Below, in pieces: positions 13,349 to 25,983 of a stretch of DNA of 64,000 nucleotides. Source of the stretch: Lasiosphaeria ovina (lineage: Eukaryota > Ascomycota > Sordariomycetes > Sordariales > Lasiosphaeriaceae); NCBI GenBank assembly GCA_033439765.1, contig JAULSN010000010.1, positions 1,240,001-1,304,000 of the forward strand. Direction: 5' to 3'. Numbering within the stretch: the stretch's first letter is position 1; each line of letters opens with the position of its first letter. The notes beneath the pieces are model-generated. The model was not told the DNA's origin. It worked only from the letters and a program-made list of their open reading frames with translations, and searched no databases. The position numbers and the translations under genes are program-made.

Positions 13349-16300
13349 TTATACGAGCTCCATCTTGACACCCCTCTTCCCTGTTGTCTCGTCCTTCTGG
13401 TCCGTGACCCTGACACGCACCTTCTGGAATAATTCGACCGTCACCTCTCTGCTGCCCGTCGTCTTGAGCGTGTACGACTCGGCGTCGTACGTGGCTTGGG
13501 GCTCCGTATCGGCCAAGTCCCGGAGGCGGATGAGGCTCTCAATGCCGAAGCGTGGCACCAGCACCACGAAGCCGTTGCTGAAAATCTTCATGACAAACCC
13601 GTCCTCCTCAGTGGCCTTGCCACGAAGGGCCTGGCCAACGTAGTAGGCGATGCTGGCACGGCCAGCCAGCTGCGCATTGCGATGACGCACGTTGATGTTC
13701 TTGCACACGGCCTCGAGTCGGCCACGGCTGCGCACGCTCGGATGAACGGCCTCGTAGTCGATGGCGGCCGCGAGCTGCCGATGGGCGACCAGATCGGCGT
13801 AGCGACGAATGGGGGACGTGAAATGGGTATATATCTCACTGGCCAGCCCATAGTGGCGGAACTCGGGGTAGGCTTGCGTGCCGGAGCAAAAGTACTCGGC
13901 CGACATCATGCAGCGGGTCGCCATGATCCGAACCAGAGTGTTGAAAAACGGGTCGCTATTGTCAACGCAGGCGTCGAGGCTGTCGGCAAGAGCCTTAGAA
14001 GACTCGACGCTCAGCTCGAGACCCTTCTTCACCTTGAGCTGATTCGACAGCTCGTCAAAGTTCGTCTTTGGCGGGGCGGCGTGCCGCCGCAAGATGGCCG
14101 TCTGTGGAAATGCGTCATAAATCTTGGCGGCAACGCTGGTGTTGGCGAGAAGCATAAACTCCTCAACTAATGACATGGTGTCGAGGTGTTCCTTGGTCTT
14201 GACGTCGATGGGGTCCGATGTTTCCGACTCCATCTGCACCTTGACCTCGGGCGACGAAAGACTCAAGGCGCCAGCGTCCATTCTCTTCTGCCTCAGCTTC
14301 CTGGACAAGGCAAGCAGGGTCCGGATGCTCCTGGTGAGGTCGTCCTGTTGCGACCCGTCGTCGACCCTGAGCTGTGCTTGCTCGTAACTGAATGCCTCGC
14401 GAGACTTGATGACCGACTTTGTAAATCTCGCGCCCACGATGTCGGCGTCCGGAGTCATTTCCCAGAGCACCGAAAACGCATAACGCTCAACATAAGGCTT
14501 GAGAGAGCACAGGTCGGTTCCTAAAAGCATGGGCAACATGTCGATGCGCTTATCCACCAGATAGACAGTCGTACCGCGGATGCTTGCCTCGTTATCCATC
14601 GCGTTATTAGGTTTCACAAAATGAGACACATCAGCGATGTGGACGCCGACCTCAATGTTGCCGTTTGGAAGCGGCCGCGAATGCAGTGCGTCGTCGATGT
14701 CCTGGCAGCCGATGGGATCGATACTGCAGATGAGGAGGTCTCGGAGATCTTCCCGGTCCTTCCACCCAGGGTCTTCTATGCTCGCTGGCACTTTCCAGTC
14801 GTGCCCTTCCTTGGGAAGGCAGTCCAAGACGGTCTTGGGGAATGGCCGATATTGGACATCATACTCCAGGAGAAGCGCTTCGGTCTCGGCGGCCTTGGTT
14901 TCTAGCTCGCCTAGCGACCGGACGAAGTGGCCTGAGGGATGGCGGGACCCACGGTCCCAGGCATCAATGGTAACAAGAATGCGTTTCCCGAGCAGCTCTG
15001 CAACCTGCCTTGTGCGTAGGCGGATCTTGGGAATCTTCTTGTCCATAGGGATGACGAAAACGCTGTCCTGTTTCCTCCCTTGCTGGCCCGACTGACTGAC
15101 AGAGGACTGGTCGATATGACCCACGTATTGGCGCCAATTACGTTTAACCACGCCGACGATCTTTGCGGTAGGCTGAGCGTGACCTTCGGTGGTCTTGCTC
15201 TGCGTGCGCTTCACATCCTCTTGGAGGGCTTTGCGCTCCTTCTCAGACACAAAGCCTTCGTTTCCTTCGGCATCTGGGTTTTCGTTCTTGGTGACCGCCT
15301 CTTCCTCAATCACCTGGGAGGAGGGTTCCTTCCACTGGTCCTTGGGCAGCACTTCTACAACGACCAGGTCTCCGTCAACGGCACGGTTGATGTTCTCCCT
15401 GCCGAGGACTAGCAAGGCCTTGGGAAAAGCAGGGACTCGAATGGAGCCCTCAAGGTAGTTATACGGGGAAACGTTGAAGATACCCTGGTGAAGCAAGCCA
15501 CTCTTGACCCCCGTCATCATCTTGGACATGGTGAAGTACTCGGGATAGAGGTTCTGCTCGCCAGGGCGCTTATCCTTGGCGGCGTCGCGGTCCTCTGTCT
15601 CGGGAATCAGGTCTAGGAGGCGGTCGCCATCCTTGAGCTGCTTGACGTACTCGGTCAGGGAGCAGGCGTGAAGGCCTTCGTCCCTTGCCTTGCGCAGGTT
15701 GTCGCGGTCGTTGCTCAGCATGACCACGGCGGGAATCTTCCTGGCCTTTGTCCGGGCTAGGTGCTGAGCATACCATGCGACAGCCTTGCGTACGGCGCGG
15801 TCGTTGCGATCGTTGACCGACTCGCCGTCGAGGCGGGCGACATGAGTCTCGAGGCGGAACTCGTTGAAGAAGACATAGAAGCGCTTGTCCTCGCTCTTGG
15901 TCAGGCCAATAAGGCGGTTGTATAGAGGCAACGAGCGGTTGCGCAGCTCCTCAAGAACGATCTGCAGGATAATGACGTCGTAAAAGGCCGAACTCTGCTC
16001 AAAGAGATCCATGGCGTTTAGGAGCGCATTGGTATCTGGCACGAGGTAGTGCCCTTGGGGAAAGACACTTGTGCCGGCTGGAGCATCGGAGAGCACAAAA
16101 TGAATGGCTACATGGCGCGCAGACAGTAGTAGGCGAGCGTCAGTGGGATTGCGGCTGTGGTAGGCGATGTGGTGTTGCAGGGGAAAGTAGACAAACCTTG
16201 GCCAGCGGCGTCCTTTGGGGCTGTATTGAGGCAGCCATGGCAAAGCCTCGACGAGCACGGTATATCTTGGCGCAGATACACCTCGCGCACAATCTTCTGG

Positions 16301-16392
16301 ACCTTGCCGCTCTTGGTTGACCGTACGTAGACTTTGCTCGAGATATTGGCAGCAAAGGGGTCCCCGTCGAACGACCGCTTGAGGCTTGCCAT
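13349..16392 (-). CDS. DIS3: Exosome catalytic subunit Dis3/Rrp44 (3'-5' exoribonuclease and endonuclease)
   Basis: Two exons (16392-16197, 16107-13349) with an 89-nt intron encode 984 aa, close to yeast Rrp44 (1001). The N-terminal CR3 cysteines are present (C46, C51, C54). The PIN endonuclease domain follows, with its first acidic residue in PDTNALL (D90, matching yeast D91). Two cold-shock domains come next, then the RNB exonuclease domain with the metal-binding set D529, D535, D537, D538 in IDPIGCQDIDDALH; D537 matches yeast D551. A C-terminal S1 domain ends the protein. All catalytic positions I can see are intact. Dis3 is the active nuclease of the nuclear and cytoplasmic RNA exosome and degrades or trims rRNA, tRNA and cryptic transcripts. 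Alternative reading through the intron destroys the CR3-PIN linker, which supports the splice. The start is the first ATG, and MASLKRSFDG matches the family N-terminus. Confidence 0.98.
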
Positions 16393-16647
16393 GTCGGCTT
16401 CTGCGGTGCTGTGCTCTGCGGTGCTGTGCTGGCGGCTGTTACCGGGCGGCGACTACGGGCAGTTAACAGGACTGCTCTGGCGTCTGATATTTGGATAGAA
16501 GTAGGCCGGTAAGTTGTGCGCTAGCGACTTTCTTAAACTGCTTTGGTTTAAATTGTAATTTTCTACTAGAATTTTTGTCGTGACTTTGCTTTCGGGAAGT
16601 CGCAAATGGAACGGAATCGCTGCTATCAAGCGCGGTGCGCTTACCCA

Positions 16648-16690
16648 GCCAATAGGATATCCGAAAGCGCTAAGCTCAAAGCCTATTGGC
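16648..16690. promoter_or_regulatory. inverted pair of CCAAT boxes upstream of DIS3
   Basis: GCCAATAGG at 16648-16656 is mirrored by CCTATTGGC at 16682-16690, a perfect 9-base inverted repeat with a 25-base spacer. It lies about 256-298 bases upstream of the DIS3 start codon. CCAAT is the core of the fungal HAP/CBC complex site. Function is inferred from sequence and position only. Confidence 0.4.
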
Positions 16691-16954
16691 GGATAACCCT
16701 ACAAATCTACGCACCGCTGGAGGACGTCCTCAGATCAAGCCGCCCGCTCGATGTGGAGTTGGGAATTTGAGATGGTGTGAGGTATTCCGGCCACCAGGTG
16801 AGGGCAAAGAACGGGTCCTCACAGGACAGTTAATCTACAGCGTACAGTTCAGGTAGGTAACTGTACATTCGTGGGAATCACCTCGATGGCATTTCTACTT
16901 TGGGTTGGGTATCACCACTCATAAGACTTGGCGGTGGATCGCATCGCAACTTGG

Positions 16955-16980
16955 CTACTCCGTACTTAGGTACGGAGTAG
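16955..16980. repeat. perfect 11-bp inverted repeat (hairpin) with 4-base loop
   Basis: The left arm CTACTCCGTAC (16955-16965) and right arm GTACGGAGTAG (16970-16980) are exact reverse complements around the loop TTAG. The core TACTCCGTA/TACGGAGTA also occurs singly at 369-377 and 4012-4020. Whether it is a protein-binding palindrome or a repeat remnant cannot be told from this window. Confidence 0.9.
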
Positions 16981-19900
16981 TGATCAGTCAACAGATTAGC
17001 CCCGCCCGCCGACTCAGTCAAACAACGGCTTTGGGCATGATTACATCCGCAATGGAGTTTGCCTATTTCCAATCAGATAAGTCGCAGGACAGCCAGCGGG
17101 CCATCATCGTCATCAGAAGCCGGCGACTTTACGAAGGGGCAATGGAATCAGACTCCGATGGGATCTCCGTAACTTGGCGACAAACACAGACACGCACGCG
17201 TCAAGCGCATTATTACTACCTGCGGACAGAACGCAGGTATTGCTGCACGGTTATCCGTAGCCAGGTAAAGATCACATAATTTACCCCCACCCCCACCCCC
17301 GACAATTTGGGATTTCGACTGTCGAGAGTTTATGGTTGCAGCTGTTGCAGCTTGTTCTATGCAGACGGCCAGCAAGGCATCATTTTGCTAATTGCGAATT
17401 AATACGCTGGCCTGTATCATATGATCTGCAGCATATTCAGCCGGCGTTTTTGCCAGATTGAAGAACCCTTGCTCGCTTCTGCGCAGTGAATCTCGGATCT
17501 GGGAGGGGCATGAGCGGTGGGGTAATTGGGCGCCGTGTTCAATGTTTTTGGTGTGGGATGAACATACGTAGGTGGCCAAAGCTTCAAAGCTCTTTTAATG
17601 AGAAACTTTCGACACGACCAAGATGCCCGGCCCGGCCAAAAATAGCAGATAAGATAAGTTGCCGAAACCAATCTGGGGTTTATCAGAATCTCTAAACTTC
17701 TACTTATCGCCCGGACCAAGGTGGGGATGGTTTCAACGTCGAGAAAGCCGAAAGTTTGGTCTAGTCTAGTTCTCGACGTCCTTGACGAACGCGGCCCTGT
17801 CAGACATGGAATATCAAAGACTCTCTGCATGGCGAACTTGGTCATCCAGATAAGCAGCGATTGGATGTTATGTAGTAGGATTTGCCAAGAGCCAAAACAG
17901 GTCTGATTACTATCTACTGTACTCATAATAAGCTATTACTGCTCAGTGAGCGAACTAAGACATATGGAACGAACCTATGAGCAAGTGCTAACAAAGAACC
18001 TAGTTAAAACTTTACAAACATACATACATGTGCAGCGTTAGCAGACTTTTTTTATCAATACAATGCTTTCGTATGCGCATTGCAGACCTAGTGCTATGTT
18101 GGCAGAGGGCACGACGGCGCTGCCGCCCCCAAACTAGAAGGACCCTATCTACCTCGGTGGCTATCAGCACGAAGGTAGGAAGCTACCGACAGATTCATTG
18201 CCGCTTTCGCCTGTTCACGCTTCTGATTCAGATGCAAGTCCGAGACCGAACCAGTGTGCGGAGCATGTCGTGTACCTCGACAGGCGATATGCAATGCAGG
18301 CAAAACATGAGACGCGGCTGACCATGAGCTCCTATCGACATGCTGCATATGGATTCCATGAAGCCCTGGATGACGAGAACACGACGTAAGGCCCCGGCTT
18401 TGGCCCGGGAGCCTAGGAGCGGAGTCGCGCCCGCACTCTAAATCAGGGTAAAATGCCGAGGGGGTAAGCCGCGCCCGCCTGTGAAGATGTTTGCCGTGCG
18501 CCTTAACACGGGCGAACCGGCTTCGCGCCCTTTGCTGTCCTGTCGCGGTTGGCAAAAAGATAGCAGCATTGAGTGAAGCCAGACCATTTCGGACCTGCGC
18601 TGCCCCGTAGATTAGCCAGATGGGGGCGCCTTTTCGTTTCCACACCTCTGGGGATGACCGCGCTGCTGCTGCGCGCACACGCAGGATGGATGCGGATGGT
18701 TCGGAAACATGCGAGGGAGGGAGGGTTGTGAGGGGATCCACGGATCTGGGCAGCAAAGTTATGCTAGCACCGGACTGGCACCGACTGGCACCGACTGCCG
18801 GAAGATACTACACGTGTAGTCTTAAGTTGAATTGTGTGTGGGCCGCGGAGATGGCTCGAGTTGAGGTGGTGTCAAGCAACGGATGACTTACATGAGGCCC
18901 CAGGCCCGCATATGGCTGTGTGGAGAGCAAAGGGTAGTGTGTGGTGTGTGTGTGTGGCCAGCGGGTGGCCAGCGGGCGGGTGCCAGTGCCAGTCGAGGTG
19001 GGGCAGAAAAGCTTCCACTCTTCGCAACAAGGAACTGGACTGGCAGTCATGGACAACTAACAAGGACACACAGCCCAGGTCACAGATGCACGAGCGGGAA
19101 GGGGCCTCCCGCGCAAGTGCTGCTGCAACGACCGCTGCAAAAGCAACAAAAATGAGAGTGCATCTCTAGTGTAGCCGTCGTTAATGGGTGCAACCGCCAG
19201 GCCGATCGTGGAGAAAATGGAGCAGCTGGCACAGTTTGACTGACAGGACACCAGTTCCTGTTGCCGCCCGTCGGCCATGCGGGAGGGTGCCTGGGGGGCC
19301 CTACGAGAAGGCCGCCGTGGGAACCTCCGGGGAGGGCCATTTCCGATTTGAGGTGATGTGTGGTTTGCTCGATAATCCGGGCCCAGATGGCAGCCCATCC
19401 TCTCTGATTTGGCGTATGTACGGATACATAAGTACTGTATGCAGGTGCTGGGCTGTTGAGAGGAACAAGAAAAATTGGCACCAAAAACGCCAGCTCTGTT
19501 CCCATCGATATTGCGCAGCCATGTAGCTGGGATCAACGGCGGCACAGCTCCCCTCCCCAAGGTACTTGTACCTCCTATAAGTTCAGTATGTGCATATACT
19601 CGGTTACGTACCTAGGCAGCCGCTGCGGAAGAAAGGCAACTTCACTAACGGCGGCCGGCGCACACTCGCTCCTGTATACGTTCGGACCGTGTGCCGTTGA
19701 GAGAGAGCCCGTTGCTGTCTGGAGGGGGGGAAATGAGGAGGAGTCGTGCGCCGCCGATAGGAAACCCCTCAGAGTTTTGCAATGCTCGCGAACGCGGCTT
19801 CTTCGCTCTCAACTCAACTCGTGGTCCATGATTTGCAGGACATGTCTGTGTGTCAGCCGGGGTGCCGCAATTGCAGCAGCCGCAGCCAATCGACGTGTGT

Positions 19901-22900
19901 GGATGCGCCGCCAAGTCGCATCGCAGCTAATCGCTTGCACCCCTGCCGCACCAACTTTTTGCCCCGGCCATCTTGGTCGGCTCCCCCCTCCCCTTCCATC
20001 AAGGCCAAGCTCCGAGTCACCCCTCCCCGCGCAACGCGTGCCTCCCCTCCCACACCACCTCGAGGCCCTTCTTGCTGCGTTCTCCCCCAGACTTCTGGAG
20101 CACTGCGGCAAATTGATTGCGCCTTGGGTTGTTCGGAATCCGTGAAACCACATGGGCGGCATGGTGTGGCGCCGCGAGCCGCTTGTCCTTTAGGTGTAGT
20201 CCAACTCTCAAATCTTTTAAGGTTAGATGGGCCTTGAATGACAGCGAGACCGACCAAATACTAGTCGAGGGCGGAGATGTGGAGGGGTGCGGGGGGGAGG
20301 GGGGGGGGTGCCGATTCAACACACAGACGGAAACAGGTGCATGAAGGGTGGCCGCCAAGATGGTGTCAAGGTGACCTGGAATATCTGTCGTCTGGCAAAG
20401 AGTCATCAACCATTGTGGCTTTTTTTTTTCTTTCTCGCGAGCGTTATCTGCTCACAAGCTGGCTCTGCTCTCTCTGGCTACTTCGCTCACGCAAGCCCGG
20501 TGTCGCGTCTCCGTCAGGGCCTCCCTTTCCCCATGCCATGCCATCCCCACCCCCCACCCCCAGCCAACTAGCCAAGCTGCTTGACCTGACGGCGAGGTAG
20601 TGTGTAATATCTCGCAGCTCTGATTCGTTGTTCGCGAAACGGACTAGAGACAATACGGGAGACGAGAAGCCGGTCCGAGTCGCGTATGTCAGACTGGTCT
20701 CTCCAGCAGTTCTTTGTACTCTTCGATGCACTAAACACTTAGCAGGTTTCAGCCGTGGCGCCATGTTGTCCATCGCTCCCCATCATATGTTTGTCCCTTA
20801 GCCAATCAACCAGCTATTGGCTTTGGACAATATTGACAGCTAGCGGTGATGGAGCTCGTGTCTTTCGAGCCCATGTTATTTCACCTGGGCTGAGGGGTTG
20901 GGGGATACCACGCGAGCTGTGTTCAGCCATTCCTGGCTTCTCAAAATGCGGCGAGCCAAACTGTCGTGGTCCCTCCATCGATGAGAATGACCATAGGCCC
21001 TAGCCAGGGAGGATGTCCGAAAGCCGCGTATTAGACCGAGGAGGACACATCTATTCCGCACATTAGATGGAGCTATGGCGCGTTGATTATCACGGTGGCT
21101 GAACTCTTGTGTTACCTTTGACCGTTTTCATGGCGTAATATCCAGAGGACTGTGACCATTCACGTGGTCGCTTTCTGCAGATAAGACAGGGGCGACAAAA
21201 GTGACGACAAAAACGTCAGCAGGCGCTGTCTGCTTTGATCTCGAGATAGAATACTATCTGTCGCGAGTCCGTGTCCTCTCCTGCCTGATAGAGGAGCCAG
21301 ATCCGATCTTTTTTTCGACGTCGAAGCGACCAACAGCACAGGAAGACGCGGTTAAGTGTCAAAAATCGGCTGCAGGCTAACCTCATCCATCCATGCGATG
21401 GTCGGACTGGGCTTCTGGCCCGGGTATCGGAGGCGGCTGCCATTGGAGTCGGAGTTGGTTTGTTTTTGCCTGTCGGACTTTGGTTGGCAGCAAGCTTACG
21501 GATACTCGGTATTGATAATAATACGGAGAACTACGAGTACCTACCGTACCTAGTTGCGGGTTTTTAGACGACACCGAAACCTCGTCGCGAATGCATGAAA
21601 ATCACAGAACATACCAGAAAGAGCTATGCTACTTAGTACACTTAGGGAGCAGAATTGGAGCGAGCTTGTCATCTGCATCACCTGGGCTGCAGCTCGAGAC
21701 GTCGCTTCGGCCTTTCTTTCTGGGAACGTAGCATCCATCAACCCGCGTCGCGCGTCCAGGTTTTTCCTGTGCGCCCAGGTTTCGTTTCGTATTTTTGCGC
21801 GTGGCTCAAGGCCTGCAAGGCTGGTGCTGGTGGGACATTTGCCCCGCCATCTGACGGCCTGGGGGACACGAGAGAAGTGGGTTGGCGGGGCCGCCTCGGG
21901 GGGTGTTGGCGGGAAGCTCGGGGTGTGAAGCTATTGACGAACCTAGCCAGCCTGTGAAAAGAGGTCCATCAATTCGTCCTATCATTGGCACGCACGGCTC
22001 GTCTAGCCGCTGCAAGTCGCAAATCGCAAGCTCAAAAAGTCCCGCTCTCTGGGGCAGTGGGTTGGTCGGTCCAAGCCTCAGTCCGTGGGGCCACGCCCTT
22101 CAAGCCTCGATCAGAGCCGGCATTTGTTGCCCGTCCGTCGAAGGAATATTGAATCTACCACTAAGCTTGAACACGGGCCTGCAATCCTGATCTAAGAAGA
22201 GTATCAAGTCACAACTCGACGGCTGTGGTGGGCGGCACACTTCACTGATGCATGGCGGCCATTTATTGAATAAATAAGCGCGTTCCATCTTCTCAGTGTC
22301 GTACAAGCCGAACACCAAAGACAACGCCGGTATCCATGTCCTGAGAAAGACTCGTAGACACTGCGCCTCTGGAAGTCCCTGCAGGTGGATAGTATTTGAC
22401 TGCTCAAGTCTTGTCTTTCTAGATTAAAAAAAATCCTCTCCACGCAGCGAGACAAGGTAGGCGAGTATCTTGGTATGTACCTGACGATTCAGCTGACGGC
22501 AGGATAAGTCGGATGGACCCATGGAAAGCGGAAGCGCCGCGTCAGTCTGATGCCAACTTGGCAGTTGTATACGTCTTCAGGCCCGGACAACTCGGTTCAC
22601 AGAAGGTTGAGTTCCGCCGCGTCCGAGATTTTGAGCCTCTATCTCGTCAGCACGAAAGGGCCCGTCGCCCTGACGAACCTTTCAACACGAGCAGAAAAGA
22701 TGTGCGTGCATGGGCGCCCAGACTTAGAAGAAGTAAGCGATACGTATAGTCGTGAAAGTGCGCAGTATTGCCCTCGTTGTCTGGACTAGACTTTGCACAG
22801 AACACTAGGCACCGAAGCATGTCTGGATAGGATGCATGGTTCCAAAGGCGCGAGTCCCAAGAGACTGTTCACAGCGAGGTGCATTTCAGCCTTTGAAGAT

Positions 22901-25900
22901 CAAGCTTACGACCGACGTTCCACAGCTGCAGTCGATTCTGGTAGCAGGTCCGTTTTATTTGGCTTCGTATGTATTTCATACGTACGTGGGGCTTCCTTTC
23001 CACGGGATTTATCGCTCAGATTGTGCAGTTGCGTCGCTTGTGCCGTAGGTTGTACGACGTCAACTCCCAGCTTGCGCCGTCAGGCTGCCTACGTGAAACC
23101 CCTGCACAGCTTGGAGTTTTGATGGCACACAGTCATGGCACTAAGGTACGGATTATCCTCCGACGTGTAGATTCATAATCACCCGTCCTATCCGAAGTGA
23201 ACTTGAAGTGCGCGGAGGTCGTCTCCGTTTGCGGAGTCTTTACTAATAAAGACCTCTGTTAGTGTCCGCCTTGACAACTGAGTTCTAGATAGTGGAGGCC
23301 CCCCAGGGCAAACCAGTGTCCCGCTCGTCATCTTCTGCATATACATCATGGTCAAGAAAATATGTTTTGCCCATGCGCGGGTGTGCACATCACGACGGGT
23401 TCCCGGGAAGGTACCTTAGTTACATGTGTCGGGGACTCTTGGAAACGATGCGCACAACTTTTCTTGTTCCCCACGCCGCTTTCTCCTTGGCCCGACTTCC
23501 AACAAGGCTATTCCGAGCTAGGCCAAGTCAGGAAATGGAGCCTCTCAAGCCTGCTTCGCCTCCTTTCCGCAGGCCGCACATGCCCGCACCTGCCCGCACG
23601 TAATCGCGCCCCTCCAACCCCCCCCCCCTCGTGATCCATGTTACCCTAGCGTGTGCTACCCTGGCGTGTGCCTAGCGTGACACTACACTACTGCGCCGAG
23701 CAAATCCGTTCAAATTTCGTGATTTTGATTCCTGACCATTATTGTCGTCGGCTTTTCTCTCGCCCCTCGTTCCGGCTGCTGGTGACGCGCGCTGGTGACA
23801 AAAAGGATGATAGGGATGGGAAAGGGTGATTCAGCGCCCATGGCGCCCGGTGGAGGCTGTACCGTAGGTAGGTAAAGGTATTTGCTGGTATCAACAACCT
23901 ACCTGCAACCTCACAGGCTCACGGTTTGGAAGCAGACCTGGTGCGGGGGTAACGTGAAGAACATCTGCAGTGGTGCTGCCGAAGCACTTTGATGGATCAC
24001 GCCTTACATACCCGTCGTACATAGCAGCTACCCACCTCTCCCCAGGCCCAGGAGCAGGGCGGCCGTCTCAAAAAACGGCAGACCCGTCAGCCAGGAAGCT
24101 CAAGCCGTTCCGCCCCCTCCACTCCCCTCCCTCCCTTCTCACAGGACGGACTGCAGCTACTATGTAGTGTTTTTAGGTGCCTAGCCCTGTCTGGACATGT
24201 ATGTACTAACTGGGATGGCAACGCGGCAGACGGCCCTATATTGTACAGTAGAAGGAGCGGTTCCGTCGCAATGCCAAGTTCTGTCCGACAACAGCACAAC
24301 CTCTGACATTTTGGTACTGAGTAGATCAGAACGAGTTACCTAGAACGTAAGGCGGCAAAAGAAAAGCAAAGCTGCAGCACAGAGGACGCACGCAGTAGTA
24401 CGTAACAGCATAACGGGGCCGGCATCATCTCACGGATAATATCAGCGGAATTACCCCAACAAGACTAGTTCGGCCAAAGTCGCGTCGCCAACGAGCCCAA
24501 GAACCGTGCTATCATCTACTGCGTACTACACAAGTAAGGAGGTTCCCGTGGGGCCTGGGCGTTCCTTGTTGGCGGCGGCGGTCGGGGGCCTCGGGGCAGT
24601 CTCAACCTCAACCTCGAGCAAGATCATCAGCGTTAGGAGACAGTCATCTCCGTCCCGATCCTAAGGCCAAGCCAGGACCCGAGGAAAACAAGACCAGGGC
24701 AAGCGAAGCCAAACCAAGGGTACGCGCGCCCCTCAGCAGCAGCAGGGCAAGCAAGCAAGCCGTCAACCCAATCCCGCCGGTTGCTGACCCAAACAGCAGC
24801 CCACCTGGGCAGGGCATTCATTGCCGGGTCCCACCACAACACTACGTACAGAAAAGCATGGCCATGGAGAGCAAGTGAGCCAACCCACCCTGGCCCACCT
24901 GGCGCCCTGGGCTTGTCGAGGAAGCCCCCCCTGCTGAGATCCCCAGGCCCTTCAGGCCTGTTCCCGCCCATCCCCTCCCATTCTTAGGTGCCTTTTGTTC
25001 CTTGTCGGCGCGGCATCCCATCCTGACTCCTCCTCTCCCGCACACGCCCCACGCGCACTACTGAGTACCGATCGCGAAAGACGTTCAGAGTTGGGATATT
25101 GTTTGTCTCGTGAGTCGTCACGCAGGGCGGGCGCCTTCCATGGCCATCGAACCAAACCTGAAAGGCATGTTCCTTCCCGGTCGGCCCATGTCGCCACGGC
25201 CCAGGGAAACAGGGCTTGATGGGCGTCAGGACAAGGCTGGACAGGGCAATACGACATATCCGTACGGAATATCCGTACTTTCCACGCAGTAGCATGGAGT
25301 GTTCATGTCGCCTGTTCCTGTTACTGTCTATCATCAGTCTTTCTCGCTCTCGGTGTGATGCTTGCTCTCGGCTTGGCTTTGGATCTCTCTTTAGCTTCCA
25401 GATTGCTGGCTGAAAAAAACCACCCTCGCCTCGGGTACCTGAGGAAGCCGCGAAATCGTACCTACGGAATACCTAGGTGCGGATAATTACACCACTCAAC
25501 GCACCCCCCTCCCCTGCCCCCCTCCCTCGCCCCCCTGGAGCCGGTCTTCCAGGACGAGCTAGCGGGGTCCCCGCGCGTGCGCCTGCGCTGCAGTGCGCTG
25601 CGAGCAGGCTGGCTCTCTGGAACCTGGGCTCCGGCTCTGGCACGTTGCGGGAGGCGGGCGAAGAGAGCAGGAATCAATCCGTAGTTTTTAGGTAGGAGAA
25701 GCAAATTAAGAACCTGGGAACTTGGGGGGCGGAAGCCGCATCGGCTTTACTTTCGCGTCCTTTTTCTTTATACTTTTACCTTTCATTCGACGCACCTACT
25801 GGAGCGGCCCTGGATTTGCGCCAACCAAATGCATGAGCATTCCTGCCTGCATCACCCAGCGCGTGCATTCCAGACCAGATCAAAGCTTAGGCCCTTTTGG

Positions 25901-25983
25901 CTGTGTGCCCCCTCGGCCAGCCCAACTATATCAAGACACGTCGTTTCGCAGACCCGTTGACGTGGTCGACGTCTCCTGCACTC

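Larger units (their letters stand above)
16393..25983. other. 9.6-kb gene-poor stretch
   Basis: No gene is supported between DIS3 and RSC7. Open frames of up to 229 codons occur on both strands but overlap one another, carry no recognisable domain and look like chance frames in GC-balanced DNA. The left end includes the DIS3 promoter and the right end the RSC7 promoter. A perfect hairpin lies at 16955-16980, G-rich patches at about 20290-20310 and a C run near 23620. Confidence 0.55.

Noticed and set aside
17417..17926. 169-codon minus-strand frame
   Set aside because: No recognisable motif, and neighbouring frames of similar length overlap it; no upstream or downstream exon fits.
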